Notes: generated by a model from the sequence alone, not told the origin. Counted from the first letter of the stretch, positions 1 through 10,092 are shown. The stretch is 64,000 nt of DNA from Pyrus communis (GCF_963583255.1 NC_084807.1:14407072-14471071), one strand, 5' to 3'. Program-made: numbers and translations.

Positions 1-100
1 AAAACACACGAAAATGGCTTAAACTACTAAAACAACTATGAATTAATAACATAGATGCACGAAAACAAGCTAAGTAAGTCGCCTAAATATGCTCCTATCA
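1..100 (-). mobile_element. Terminal 100 bp of a reverse-oriented LTR (element I)
   Basis: Read on the minus strand this begins TGATAGGAGCATATTTAGGC, the LTR start of this family, and it matches the first 100 bases of the A LTRs and the right end of the solo LTR at 20156-20255. It ends in TATCA at 100, after which plus-oriented LTR sequence begins abruptly, so it is the edge of an element inserted into that LTR. The rest lies left of the window; the expected target duplication would be ACACT (101-105). Confidence 0.8.
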
Positions 101-1177
101 ACACTTAATTTTCATGCATGAATATGACGCTAGAATATAAGTGAGTTTCACCTAATAGTTACGAACTTATATTCACAAGTAGTGGAGGTTGCTTATAAAC
201 AATCGCGTTAAACAAATTCTTGGCATAAGTTTCATGCGTATTCCATAGTAACGAATGCCTCGTCAACACTTATAATTTTCATAGAGCGTAATGATTCTTG
301 CTTGTACCTCTTCTATGCATTCATGTTGAGGACTTGTGGGGAATGTTTTGAATTGTTGTATGCGCTAACCCATCCAATTCAATAACGTTAGGAAGATTTG
401 AAGGTTAATTAGTGCATCACGGTTAACCCGGGGTGTTGAGTTTCATGGTTTATTGAAATGCAATTGGAAATCATTTTATTAGGCAAGTATAACATGTATG
501 GAGATGAACCCCTTAGCCATTCTATCATCCATTCATTCCATTCCATCAAATTCGTTTTACAATCTGTTTAGTTTATTAACTTGTTTTGTTATTTCAATTT
601 TCGTATAAATCTAAATCCCCCTTTACTTTAATGTCCAATTTAGTTAGAAATCAATTTAGTTTATGTTTCTAAGTGTTTTGATTCATTTTATTTCCCAATT
701 TCGTCCAAATTCACCAAAGTGCTCAAAACTGCCCAGAAAGTGATTTTAAGGCAGTTTTGAGTGTTTTGGGTGATGTTTGAGTCTTTTGGTTTGTTTTAAT
801 GTTTTAAGTGTTTAGTTTTACATTCTTTGAGTTAGTTTAGTGTTTTATATTGTGTTTTTACGTTCTTGAGTCAAGTTATTACATAAATTCGTCCAAATTT
901 GTGTTTGTGCTCAAATCTGCCCAGAAAGTGGTTTGTAGGCAGATTTGAGTGTGTTTGTGTTGTTTTGAGTCTTTTGGTTTGTCTTAGTGTTTTAAAGCTT
1001 AGTTTTGCATTCTTTGAGTCTAAGTTAGTATTTCATATTGTTATTTTATGTTTTTGAGTCAAATCCAAGTGGTTAACAATCCCTCCTAATCCCCGGTCTA
1101 GAACGATCCCTACTTATACATATACTACAATTTGACGAAAAGAGGGTTTAATTTGTGTGCGTATAAATCTCGCATCA
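101..1177 (+). mobile_element. 3' portion of an LTR (element H)
   Basis: R-U5 part of a plus-strand LTR, matching 4131-4955 of element A in order and ending with the family terminus CGCATCA at 1177. It contains a local duplication of the sequence around 'gcccagaaagtg' (about 720-800 and 895-975). It is interrupted on the left by the reverse LTR end and is itself inserted into the LTR that follows. No gene. Confidence 0.75.
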
Positions 1178-1690
1178 GTTAGTTGTGCGATGCAACTAAT
1201 TTGGAGCGTTGTCATTCATAGTCTAAAGGAATAATAACTGGACATTGGTTTGTATGCATATATCATGTGTGGAGAAGGACCCTCTAACTAGCCTCTCACC
1301 CATTTATTTTACTTAAATTCGCTTTTCAAAAGTGTTTTCTATAAAGTTTTTGTTTTAAGTTTAAAATTCGTCAAAAACAATTCCCATTTCACTTAGTCTT
1401 CATATTTGAGTCAAAACTTGTTTTCCTTGAGTCTTTTGAGTCAAGTCAAGTCCTATTTTCGTCCAAAACACTTATTGAGTCTAAATTTGAGTCTTTTTTA
1501 TTATTGGTTGCTGTTTTAAGTGTCCAAAGTTAGTTTTAAGTCTATAGAGTCTAGTTTAGTGTTTTTGAGTCTTATTTATATATATTAGCATCCCTAGTTA
1601 ATCCCCTGTCTAGAACGATCCCTACTTACATATCTACTACAATTGTCACAAATAGGGTTTAATTTGTGTGTCAAGTTAATTTTCACATCA
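1178..1690 (+). mobile_element. Tail of the 5' LTR of element B
   Basis: U5-like sequence of a more diverged LTR subtype (compare 30445-30911), ending TTTCACATCA at 1690. GTTAG at 1178-1182 is the likely right-hand target duplication of H. The primer-binding site that should follow is missing: the next bases run straight into gag codons, so B has lost its PBS and the start of gag by a deletion. Confidence 0.65.
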
Positions 1691-2038
1691 AATATATTAG
1701 AGTTTGACGACGATTTTGAGTGAACTTTGAGAAGAAAGAGGAAGCAACTAGAACCTAACCCACCTAGTTCAAGTTCAGAGGCTGAATCTGAAGAAGAAGA
1801 ACAAGCCATGGCTGCGGACAATCGAACAATCAAGGAGCTTTCTGCCTCAGGGTTGGACAATGTCGTGCCATTATGCATTCAATACCCTAGAGCGGCTCAA
1901 GGCAAGACCGATGAGTTTGAATTGAAGTCAAGCTTGTTGCATCACATTCCCAAATACCATGGGCTATCCATGGAAGATCCAAACAAGCACCTTAAGGAGT
2001 TTGAAGTGGTATGTTTGAGCATGACACGCATCACTGTC

Positions 2039-2104
2039 GATGGGAATATTTTGAAGATGAAAGCCTTTCCAGATGGGAATATTTTGAAGATGAAAGCCTT
2101 TCCA
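2039..2104 (+). repeat. 33-bp tandem duplication inside B gag
   Basis: Two identical adjacent 33-bp units encode DGNILKMKAFP twice; the intact homologue in G has one unit. The frame is kept. Confidence 0.95.
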
Positions 2105-2855
2105 TTCTCTCTTTTGGAAAAGGCTAAGGATTGGCTCTATGAATTGGCACCCGGGACCGTTACTTCTTGGGAAAACATGAAGAGAGCATTCTTGGAGAAA
2201 TTCTTCCCAACTTCAAGAGTGATTCTTTTGAGGAAGAAGATTAGCAGAATTCAACAAAATCAAGGGGAGTCTTTTCCAGCGTATTATGAGTGTTTCAAGA
2301 CGTTAGTTGCATCATGCCCTCAACATCAAATGAAGGAAGAGCTCTTAATTCAATATTTCTACGAGGGACTCCTTCCAATTGGGAGGCAAATGCTAGATGC
2401 TTCAGCGGGAGGTGCTTTGGTTGACAAAACATCGGTGGCTGCCAAGGTCTTAATTGCAAACCGAGCATTGAATGCACAACAATATGAAGGCGTTGGACAA
2501 AGAGATACCCCACGGCAACAAGTGAATGAGGTAAGTGCAATTTCTGAAATTCAATCTCAATTAGCTAATCTCACTATGCTTGTGTCTCAGGTTGTTGAAG
2601 AATCCAAAATGCAAGGTGCGGCCATATGTGGAGTGTGCTCTATTCAAGGACATCTTAATGATCAATGTCCTCAATTGATAGAGAATGGAGGATGGGAGAG
2701 TGCCCATGTTGTGGGGTACCAAAGTCCAAATCAACCAAGGAATGATCCATTCTCTAATACCTACAATCCCGGTTGGAAAGATCATCCAAATTTCAAATGG
2801 AGGGAGCCACAACAACCCTAACAACAAAGCGCATTTAGGCAACAACCTCCAGGAT

Positions 2856-2860
2856 TCTAC
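2856..2860. repeat. Left target-site duplication of element A (TCTAC)
   Basis: TCTAC here and at 12178-12182 exactly bracket A. A 5-bp duplication is the size expected for Ty3/gypsy integrases. Removing A and one copy rejoins B's gag sequence. Confidence 0.95.
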
Positions 2861-3215
2861 TGATAGGAGCATATTTAGGCGACTTACTTAGCTTGTTTTC
2901 GTGCATCTATGTTGTTAATTCATAGTTGTTTTAGTAGTTTAAGCCATTTTCGTGTGTTTTTAGGTTCATATGGCTAAGGAAGCAAAAAGATGCATTTTGG
3001 AGCATTTTGGAGCAAAATTGGGCTTGGAATGGATAGCATATGCTTGGAGCCAAAGTGTTGGACGAATTTGAAAGCCTTGTATGCACTTTGGACATAAAAC
3101 AAAGGGCCTAGCCCAATCAAACAATCCTTTGAGCCATGCAAAACCTCTAGCCCAATCAACAACCCTTAGCCACATGCATTCACATGCATCACAACCCCAA
3201 AACCATCAAGAAACA

Positions 3216-3437
3216 CCATTCACACACACATGCACTTACTCTTTCATCATTGCACCACCATTCACACACACATGCACTTACTCCTTCATCATTACACCAC
3301 CTTCTCCATCTTTATTCCACATACATTCATCATAATTCACCCTAGCTACCACCATTCACACACACATGCACTTACTCTTTCATCATTGCACCACCATTCA
3401 CACACACATGCACTTACTCTTTCATCATTGCACCACC
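3216..3437 (+). repeat. 42-bp minisatellite in the A LTR U3
   Basis: Units starting CCATTCACACACACATGCAC occur at 3216, 3258, 3352 and 3394, each followed by a 'tcatcattgcaccac'-type end; a 50-bp spacer separates the two pairs. The same array is in the 3' LTR (from 10438) and, with an extra unit, inverted in the solo LTR (19630-19900). Confidence 0.9.
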
Positions 3438-3566
3438 AATTCAACACATGCATTCACACACCAACAACCTAGCTCTTTTTCCATCATTATTTCATCCACA
3501 TGCACTCTCAATCATAACAACCACATTCACTCTTAAACAATCACCCACATATTCCCCCATTCCCCC

Positions 3567-3574
3567 TATAAATA
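3567..3574 (+). promoter_or_regulatory. LTR core promoter, TATAAATA
   Basis: TATAAATA is followed by CCCTTGCATTCATTCATTC in all LTR subtypes (10789 in the A 3' LTR, 39284 and 60555 in E, TATAAAAA at 43140 and 55219 in G, inverted at 19500-19507 and 62483-62490). Conservation across otherwise diverged U3 regions marks it as the probable Pol II TATA box, putting the start of R about 30 bp downstream. Confidence 0.75.
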
Positions 3575-3787
3575 CCCTTGCATTCATTCATTCAAGAACA
3601 TCTCATTCACAACACAACACCCCTCAAACACTCCCATTCTTTCCTTAGCCGTGAGTCCCCCCTCCCTACTAATCCAAACACCAACCATCTTTCCATTTCC
3701 ATCACTCCTCACTCCATTCCACACTTCCATTCCCCCAAACCAACTATCCTTAGACCTTATGCTACAACAACGAGGAAGAGAAGAGGA

Positions 3788-3833
3788 CCTAAACGTTCAT
3801 ACAATTCAAGTTTGAGTTGTTGGAATGTTTAGG
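3788..3833 (+). other. Conserved 46-nt hairpin module, copy 1
   Basis: Outer arms CCTAAACGTTC and GGAATGTTTAGG pair over 11 positions including one G-U; after a 2-nt mismatch four more pairs form, and the inner TCAA/TTGA pair again. It lies about 200 bp downstream of the TATA box, hence in the transcript. A second copy follows at 3906-3951. Confidence 0.75.
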
Positions 3834-3905
3834 TGATTCTTTGATTTCAATGTTTCATTTTAATTCTCTTTGTTTTGTACGTATAAGGAATGGAAGAGAA
3901 GAGTG

Positions 3906-3951
3906 CCTAAACGTTCATACAATTCAAGTTTGAGTTGTTGGAATGTTTAGG
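3906..3951 (+). other. Conserved 46-nt hairpin module, copy 2
   Basis: Identical 46 nt, part of a roughly 120-bp tandem duplication in the LTR. Other copies: 11010 region (A 3' LTR), 25099, 25217, 25842 and 25961 regions (D1), 36107 region (D2), 39506 region and 60776 region (E), 43391-43436 and 43499-43544 (G), and inverted near 19129, 19247 and 62221. Confidence 0.75.
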
Positions 3952-4960
3952 TGTTTCTTTGATTTCAATGTTATGAAGAACTAATCCCCCTTTAGCTAGG
4001 GGGTAATTCGAAATAAATGTTTATGCTTGCATTTTGATTTGATTACTTCTAATTGCGTTTCATAAGTTGTGAATTCAATTTGTTTAACTATTTGATTGAT
4101 AACCTATTTATGTATGTTTATTGAGAGTGCACGCTTAATTTTCATTCATGAATATAACGCTAGAATATAAGTGAGTTTCACCTAATCGTTATGAACTTAT
4201 ATTCACAAGTAGTGGAGGTTGCTTATAAACAATCGCGTTAAACGAATTCTTGGCATAAGTTTCATGCGTATTCCATAGTAACGAATGCCTCGTCAACACT
4301 TATAGTTTTCAAAGAACTTAATGATTCTTGCTTGTATCTCTATTATGCAATTCATGTAGGGAACTTGTGGGGAATGCTTTGGGTTGTCGTATGCAATCAT
4401 CCAATTCATTAACTTAAGGAAAACTTGACGGTTAATTTAAGCGGACCTAATTAACCCGGGGTGATGAGTTTCATAATTTATTGAAATGCAATTGGAAATC
4501 TTTTTATTATGCAAGTGTAACATGTGTGAAGAAGAACCCCTTAGCTAGCCATACCATCCATTCATTTCCGTCAATTTCATATTTACAATTTGTTTTCTTT
4601 ACAATCTATCCATTTTAGTTTAAATTCGTCCAAAATCAATCCCCCCATATTTCGTTTAAAGTCTTAGTCTTAATCTTTCTTATTTTTAATTTTGAATTCT
4701 TCGAGTTTAGTATAGCATTTTAGTTTGTGTTTTTAAAAGCATTTTGAGTCTTTTGATTTGTTTTAGTGTTTTAAAGTTTAGTTTTACATTCTTTGAGTCT
4801 AGTTTAGTGTTTTATATTATGTTTTTACGTTTTTAAGTCAAATCCAAGTGATTAACAATCCCTCCTAATCCCCGGTCCAGAACGATCCCTACTTATACTT
4901 ATACTACAATTGTCAAAAAGAGGGTTTAATTTGTGTGCGTATAAATCTCGCATCAAATTT

Positions 4961-4978
4961 TGGCGCCGTTGCCGGGGA
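4961..4978 (+). other. Primer-binding site, tRNA-Asp
   Basis: TGGCGCCGTTGCCGGGGA, 5 bp after the LTR end, is the 18-nt exact complement of the 3' end of plant tRNA-Asp(GUC) with its CCA. It primes minus-strand DNA synthesis. Confidence 0.95.
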
Positions 4979-5067
4979 TTAGAAAATTTGCTAATCCCTT
5001 GGATTGTTTGTTTCTGTTTTGTCTTTTAGATTTAGTTTTTATTTGTGTTTTGTTTGTTAAGAACAAC

Positions 5068-6189
5068 ATGGCACTTGATAATGCTTCTCTTTTGTCACAA
5101 CTCATGGAAAGGTCCCAAATGCAAAGAGTTGATATATTTAATCTTCAATCAAGGAATAACGTGTTTTCCAATACTTACAATTCGGATTGGAGTGATCATT
5201 CAAACTCTATGTGGTGGGAACCTCAAAATGCTCAACAAGGAGGATATTGGCAGCCACCACAACCTCATATTCAATATGCCCAACCAAATTTAAGTTCGTC
5301 AATAAATTATAACCAAAAGCTTGATGAATTAATTTGTTTGGTGCAGGGCTTACAAAATCAAGACAATGAGGCTCAACAAGAAGGATATTGGCAGCCGTAT
5401 GAGGAGTTCTATTCAACGCCTATGCAGCCACCACAACCTGCCCAAAGTAATGTAGGTAATTCAAATGATAATGATACGATTTTTCAATTACTTACTACTC
5501 TGGAAAAGCAAATTGGGCAGATAGCGGAGTTCGAAGGACAATTTTGCGACCAAGGCGAACTCCCTAGTTCAACCATTGCAAATCAGAAGGGAGAATTTGA
5601 AACTGCCAAGGAAATCATGTTGAGAAGTGACAAGGAGGTTGGAACGGACCCTCAACCATCAAAATCAAATCACAAGGAAGAGGAATACACCCAACCCACG
5701 GAAAGGGTGGAAACACCTTTACCGGAGGCTCCTATTGCTCCTATGCCATCTAATACAGGTATGGTTGTTCCAAATTTCATTATTTTTAACCCTATTCCTT
5801 GCAGATTCATGACTTCCAAGGAAGAAGAAGGTGAAAAAGACATCTTGGAAGCCCTTCCAAAGGTGACAAGTAGGGAATGTCATGAATCCATCAAAAAGGA
5901 CGTTCTTGAAACCACAAAATCCAAAGAAGTTAAATTTGATGACATTGGACAAGTAATAACCATCACTTGCAATCTGGCCAAGTCCAATATCCCTGAAACT
6001 TTCAAAGGAGTGGTATTTGTCATTGAGTTCTTGTCGGACAAAACAAGTAAGTATTTTTTTCCAAATTCCATTAGATTTTATACTAACTTGCTATTTTTTT
6101 TGAATCAGGCACCTACACTAGAATTCAAACCAATGCCGGTTCACTTCAATTATCACCTTCCATTCAAGGACCAATTCCATGCCGTTTGA
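5068..6189 (+). CDS. Gag-linker-derived ORF of non-autonomous element A
   Basis: 373 codons from ATG at 5068 (start MALDNASLLSQLMERS; chosen because the E copy starts at the same ATG). It has no gag domain, zinc knuckle or catalytic motif. Residues 30-190 match the Gag segment just after the zinc knuckle in G (SNTYN, a tryptophan/glutamine/proline-rich stretch, then KQIGQIAEF and a PKG/RSGKE-type region). The middle matches the pre-protease linker (RFM.SKEEE.EKDILE). The C-terminus fuses the pre-RT linker (APTLEFKPMP) to a remnant of the RT start (HLPF.DQ) and of the extreme Pol C-terminus (FHAV). Thus RT to integrase is deleted, yet the frame is open. An intron-like segment lies at 6047-6108. 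E has a near-identical shorter version (40710-41633), so this is a lineage. Function unknown; it may be only a packaging or translation scaffold. Confidence 0.6.
   Translation: MALDNASLLSQLMERSQMQRVDIFNLQSRNNVFSNTYNSDWSDHSNSMWWEPQNAQQGGYWQPPQPHIQYAQPNLSSSINYNQKLDELICLVQGLQNQDNEAQQEGYWQPYEEFYSTPMQPPQPAQSNVGNSNDNDTIFQLLTTLEKQIGQIAEFEGQFCDQGELPSSTIANQKGEFETAKEIMLRSDKEVGTDPQPSKSNHKEEEYTQPTERVETPLPEAPIAPMPSNTGMVVPNFIIFNPIPCRFMTSKEEEGEKDILEALPKVTSRECHESIKKDVLETTKSKEVKFDDIGQVITITCNLAKSNIPETFKGVVFVIEFLSDKTSKYFFPNSIRFYTNLLFFLNQAPTLEFKPMPVHFNYHLPFKDQFHAV
6047..6108 (+). other. 62-nt intron-like segment (GTAAGT...TACTAAC...CAG)
   Basis: Starts GTAAGTAT, has the consensus branch sequence TACTAAC at 6081-6087, a T-rich tract and ends AATCAG. 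The homologous segments in E (41491-41552) and G (47178-47239) are also exactly 62 nt and B's is 65 nt. Because 62 is not a multiple of three, splicing would change the reading frame. Confidence 0.45.
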
Positions 6190-6202
6190 TTTTATTTATG
6201 TT

Positions 6203-6260
6203 AATAAAAAAATAAAAAATAAAAAAAAAAAAAAAAAAAGAAAAAGAAAAAAAGAAAGAT
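6203..6260 (+). repeat. A-rich tract preceded by AATAAA
   Basis: AATAAA merges into a nearly pure A tract between the gag-derived ORF and the 3' end of the antisense gene. The same junction is in D1, D2 and E but not in the autonomous element G. Confidence 0.85.
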
Positions 6261-6285
6261 ACTAAACATGGAGAAAGGTGGAGCT

Positions 6286-6957
6286 TCACAAAGGTTGTTT
6301 GCGTGAAGTCCCACTACGAGGCGCAGAAGCGGAAGGCGCAGAAGCGGGAGGCATAGAAGCGGGAGGCATCGAAGCGGAAGGCATCGGAGCGGGAGGCATC
6401 GGAGCTAGAGCATTCCAAGCCTCAATACTTGGCCAAGCGCTGGATGACCCAGGAAAAAGGTGCCTCTGGAGATAAGACGCAAGCCTTTGACGGTCACTGT
6501 GAATTCGACCCTCAGATTCTTGCAGCTCATCAAGCTTCCTCTTCATCCCCGACGAATAGTTATTTGCAAGCACATGCAAACTTCTATTCTCGTACTTAAG
6601 CTGCTGGATCTCTTGCTTAAGTCTTTCCACCTCTGCCATCAACGATTCCACCTGACGGGAGCGGGCAAGCAGGCGTAGGCCCATGTTGGACACAGAGCTC
6701 GCACACTGAACACTAAGTGCGAGGGACTCTTGAACGGCCAACTCATCGGACCGTCCTGACAGCAGCCTACTATCTTTTGGAGTGAGGAGGTTTTTAGCTA
6801 CTATTGTAGCTGTTGCGGCGTCCTGCATCACAGAGTCTTCACCTGAAAGAGGACCGTTAGAAGATAAAAAAGAAGGGCGCCATACATTACCTTGACGGGG
6901 CGCAACCGGATCGCTGCTGAGACTCAAATCTAAGCTAAGGTTCGATGAGTTTGCCAT
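6286..6957 (-). CDS. Antisense coiled-coil protein with EAR-like motif (element A)
   Basis: 223 residues on the strand opposite the retrotransposon genes, between its coding remnant and the 3' LTR. Start chosen at ATG 6957 (MANSSN...), which all five copies share; an in-frame TTG lies upstream. Residues 7-13 read LSLDLSL, an LxLxL pattern like the plant EAR repression motif that binds TOPLESS corepressors. About 80-165 form a likely coiled coil (SLMAEVERLKQEIQQLKYEN), with a basic MKRKLDE patch near 138-144. The tail is a Pro/Ser/Ala/Met repeat encoded by 15-bp units (about 6330-6400). The gene is more GC-rich than its surroundings. Additional antisense ORFs are known in plant Tat-lineage elements. 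I do not recognise a named family; role as a repressor is inference. Confidence 0.75.
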   Translation of the reverse strand: MANSSNLSLDLSLSSDPVAPRQGNVWRPSFLSSNGPLSGEDSVMQDAATATIVAKNLLTPKDSRLLSGRSDELAVQESLALSVQCASSVSNMGLRLLARSRQVESLMAEVERLKQEIQQLKYENRSLHVLANNYSSGMKRKLDELQESEGRIHSDRQRLASYLQRHLFPGSSSAWPSIEAWNALAPMPPAPMPSASMPPASMPPASAPSASAPRSGTSRKQPL

Positions 6958-8230
6958 TTTTTTCAAAAGTGTTCAAAGAGAAGGGGTGGATGGAGTTAAA
7001 AATTTCACAAAAGGCCGGAGTCGAGTTTCAGGAATGGGAAATCTTCAGAGTGTGTTTGTTGTGGTGATCGATAGCTCAATAAAAAAGCCAAGGCGACGCG
7101 TCCACCGATTCAAAAAGCCGGAATTTCCGACGTAATTTAGGCGACGCGTTCTCGACTTTTCAGAAGACGCGTTCAGCTTTGTCAAAAGATTTCTGACAAA
7201 GCTGAAAGCACGTGGAGGCCATCATCGCAACTACACATCTTTAGCCGACAAACGCAAAGTCCGGCGACGCTTTCTCTGCTTTTCAGAAAACGCGTGCAGC
7301 TTTGTCAAAAGGAGCCGCATCTGCACTACCACGTGTCGTTCAGAAAGCGAAGGGGCGTCGTTCAGAAATCGAAGGGGCGCCTACTCAGAAATCGAAGAGG
7401 CGCCACTATTTCAAAAAGCCAGAGTTGAGGGATCAAAACGTTTGTCGACAAAGGTAAAAAGTACCACCACTTGCTATTATCTCTATATATGTCGACCTTC
7501 GTATTTTATGGCAGGGCAAACCTGAAGAAAATGCCCAACTCTCCCTCACCTCTGAGGGCGCACTCCCAGCAAGGCCTTTCAAAATACTCAATTCTTTCTT
7601 CTTCCCCAAAGATAATACCAGATGCCTGGAGTACATATGACCCAGGAGGAAACGGCGGATTGAAGCATGTGCTGATTCATCCACCGCTTCTTCAAAGCAA
7701 AGGTATCTCATATCATCAAGGTCAAAAGCAAAAGTATCTCATATCATGCTCTTTCCCTGTCTTTTTCTTTGTCCTTGTTCTTACTCGCATGGCAAAGTAA
7801 AAGAAGCAATCAGCCGGCACTTGGAGTCAATCTTCCGATCTGGAGCCAACTGCCTGGAATCTATTCCTGATTGCTTACCTAGCGTTGCTCTCGAGTAGTC
7901 ATCTTCAACGGTTGATACACTTCCGGAGAAGGGACCACTTCTGCAAAGGGGAGCGAGTAAGGCAAGTGAAAATGATACATTGAAGCATGTGGAGACAAAC
8001 ATAGGCTGAGTTATCCTCCAACCCTTTTCAATACGAATTGGAAAGATTGAACAAAGAAACAGACCAAAAGGGTATGCTCAGACCTTCGGGGGAGACCAAA
8101 AGAACCATCCTGCTGCCCAGTTCAAGAAGTAGCACAAAGGAAAATCAATGATGGGCGGAAACCAGTTCGAGAGTAAGCCTGTGGAATCATCAAGATCAAG
8201 CCTCAATGCAATCAACAAAGAGAAGAGGGA
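6958..8230 (-). promoter_or_regulatory. Upstream region of the antisense gene
   Basis: GC-richer, non-coding, and conserved in all copies (27976-29207, 31863-33050, 51112-52275, 56845-58040). It contains short repeated motifs (GACGCG, 'cttttcagaa', 'gaaatcgaag.ggcg'). A TATATA box sits at 7483-7489; read on the minus strand (CATATATAGAG) it is about 520 bp upstream of the antisense ATG, a candidate promoter with a long leader. Some copies also have CTATAAAAAG on the plus strand near the gene's 5' end. Short ORFs here shift frame between copies and look spurious. Confidence 0.5.
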
Positions 8231-8356
8231 ATTTACACTCCATAACCAGATTTGCGTCCCTAAACTCTTCTCTTTGTTAATTACATTCTGCCATGTTTAG
8301 TATGTTTAGTTGTTGTTTGTGTGATTACTTATGTTTTGTGTGAATCTATGCTTAAA

Positions 8357-8393
8357 ACATTGAGGACAATGTTTGATTTAAATGTGGGGGGGG
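8357..8393 (+). other. Palindrome ACATTGAGGACAATGT plus G-rich tract 1
   Basis: ACATTG/CAATGT form a perfect 6-bp stem around AGGA, followed 8 bp later by AATGTGGGGGGGG. The arrangement is kept in D2 (33177-33222), G (52388-52423), E (58168-58203) and inverted in C (about 20488-20533). Confidence 0.7.
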
Positions 8394-9220
8394 TAACTAA
8401 TGTTGTTAATGCAAATTCGTGGGATTTTATCACCCATAACTTCAAATGTTGTTCCTTACTGTTTTAAGGTGTTTTTAAGTTGTTTTAGAGTGTTTTAGTA
8501 TGTTTTGTTTTTATAACTCCGAAAATACCATAAAAATTTGAAAAAAAAATTTGTTTTAAAAAGCCTAAAAAGAGTGTTTTGAGTCGTTTTTGTGTGTTTG
8601 TGTCTTAGGGTACCTTCCAACACAATGATAAGGATTTGGTTTGTAATTGCATGACTGTTAAAAAGAGTTATTAACATAGAGAAAAGTTTGATTTACTCTT
8701 GGTATATGCTTGGTTATGGTTATAATGTATGACTTCACATGCAATCATAAAAGAAAAAAAAATTCGTTTTTGTAACATGCTTGAAGGAAGGAACTCAAAC
8801 AAACGCTACAACCCTGAGAGACTTGAGCCTATAACGTTCTTTGGAGAGTATAATCTGTGATTTCTTGTTTTCTAAAGTCGTTGCATGATCTCATTATTCT
8901 TTGCTTGGTTACTACTTAGAAGGCGTTTCATCATATAGTTCCAAATGCTAGAACTCATGCCCATTTCATTCAAAGCATGTTATTGATTTGCATAACACAT
9001 ATTCAAGAAGAAGTTGTGTAGTGACCACCACCATAGCCAAATAGCCTTACTTCCCATACTTCGTATATGTTGTAAGTTTTAACCCCGTTGAGCCTTGTTT
9101 AGCCTTTATTCTTTGTTTACCCACATTTTCCTCACCTAGCCTAGTTTAGGACAATCCCCACCCTTGTTCTTAAAAGATAGTGAGCATGACTTAATTGAAT
9201 TCCTTTTGAGTTACATTATG

Positions 9221-9244
9221 AAAGAAAATAAGTGTGGGGGAGAG
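9221..9244 (+). other. Internal polypurine tract 2
   Basis: AAAGAAAATAAGTGTGGGGG then AGAG. Same AAGTGTGGGGG core as the terminal PPT. Homologues: 34041-34060, 53231-53250, 59021-59039, and inverted near 16980. Confidence 0.65.
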
Positions 9245-10069
9245 AATGTTTAAGTGTTTATGTTTTGAGATTCAAAAGAAAAGAAAAAAAAAAGAGAAAA
9301 GAAAGAAAGAAAGAAAAAAGAGCTTGAAAAAAAAAAATGAAAGAATAAGTGATTGAAGAAAGGTTCCAAAACACCAATTCTGGGCGTAAATTGTCTAAAT
9401 TCTCCCTTTTTGTTCAAAAGTTGAGTTTTCATTCAAAAGTGAATTCTAAGTTGATTCAAATGCTTTGCTCACTATTTCTTTAAGAACCTTTGTTTTCCAT
9501 ATCCCTTCTTTGTTATCCACATACCCCAAGCCCCGTTACAACCCTTGACTTCTATCTTGAGTGTTGTGTATTTCAATTTGTGGAGTTTGAACTTGGTATG
9601 AGCATATGGTGTCACTGGTTCTCGCGTCTAAGTAGTAGCATTCCATTCATGAGATCATATCTAAACATGCTTATTAACTCCAGAAAATGCTTTCCTTGTT
9701 ATAACATATGTGAGTGTTCGTCTACATGTTTACATCAATCTCTCACATATAACTAGTGTAGGGTGTGTAGTCAGAAAATCTGTGTGAAAATAGAGTGCAT
9801 TCTAATAAGGAATTGAGGAAATTCTCTAAGGCATGTTACTACATTCAAATCATGGTTTTAAATGCTTAATTGTGAACTAGTATGTGGTGACTATGATTAA
9901 GAATGTACTTAAGTGTAAAGATGGCTAAAATCTGTGGAAATAATGATTTTTAACTTGTCATGTGCATTGGAAATCCCTGAGACGATTGTTGGAAGGTTTA
10001 GGTTGTGTTTTACCTGTTCAGTGTCGTTTTGTTTTTGGTTTCTTTTGTTTTGTTTTGCTCGAGGACTAG

Positions 10070-10092
10070 TAAAAGCTAAGTGTGGGGGAATT
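10070..10092 (+). other. Terminal polypurine tract of element A
   Basis: AAAGCTAAGTGTGGGGGAATT immediately precedes the 3' LTR; primes plus-strand DNA synthesis. Preceded by the conserved 'gctcgaggactag'. Confidence 0.85.

Larger units (their letters stand above)
1691..2860 (+). pseudogene. gag: Gag part of element B Gag-Pol, 5' fragment
   Basis: About 380 codons aligning with the first 400 residues of the intact Gag-Pol of G. Seen: an acidic N-terminal stretch, the retrotransposon gag domain (core [13 protein letters not shown]), and a CCHC zinc knuckle [14 protein letters not shown] near 2627-2668. Defects: the initiator ATG and PBS are deleted, there is an in-frame TGA at 1721-1723, an in-frame 33-bp duplication at 2039-2104, and a stop at 2818-2820 just before the insertion point of element A at 2861. 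The reading frame resumes after A at 12183. Gag would form the virus-like particle; this copy cannot make a complete one. Confidence 0.9.
2861..4955 (+). repeat. 5' LTR of element A
   Basis: 2095 bp, TGATAGG...CGCATCA. It contains in order a CACATGCA-rich U3 with 42-bp tandem units, a TATA box, the duplicated hairpin module, and an AT-rich U5. ORFs seen within it are low-complexity and not genes. Confidence 0.95.
8231..10092 (+). other. 3' untranslated interior of element A
   Basis: AT-rich non-coding sequence shared by A, D2, E, G and (inverted) C and F. It begins with the copy of the direct repeat that flanks the antisense block in G and ends at the 3' LTR. It carries the palindrome plus three polypurine tracts listed separately. 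No gene seen. Confidence 0.75.

Noticed and set aside
3081..3832. Several short plus-strand ORFs rich in His, Thr, Ser and Pro (also in the other LTRs)
   Set aside because: They lie in U3-R minisatellites of LTRs, follow the repeat units in several frames, and have no domain. LTR sequence explains them.
7433..8002. Short ORFs on both strands in the antisense upstream region (repeated in D1, E and G)
   Set aside because: Lengths and frames differ between copies, with no shared start or domain; more likely non-coding.
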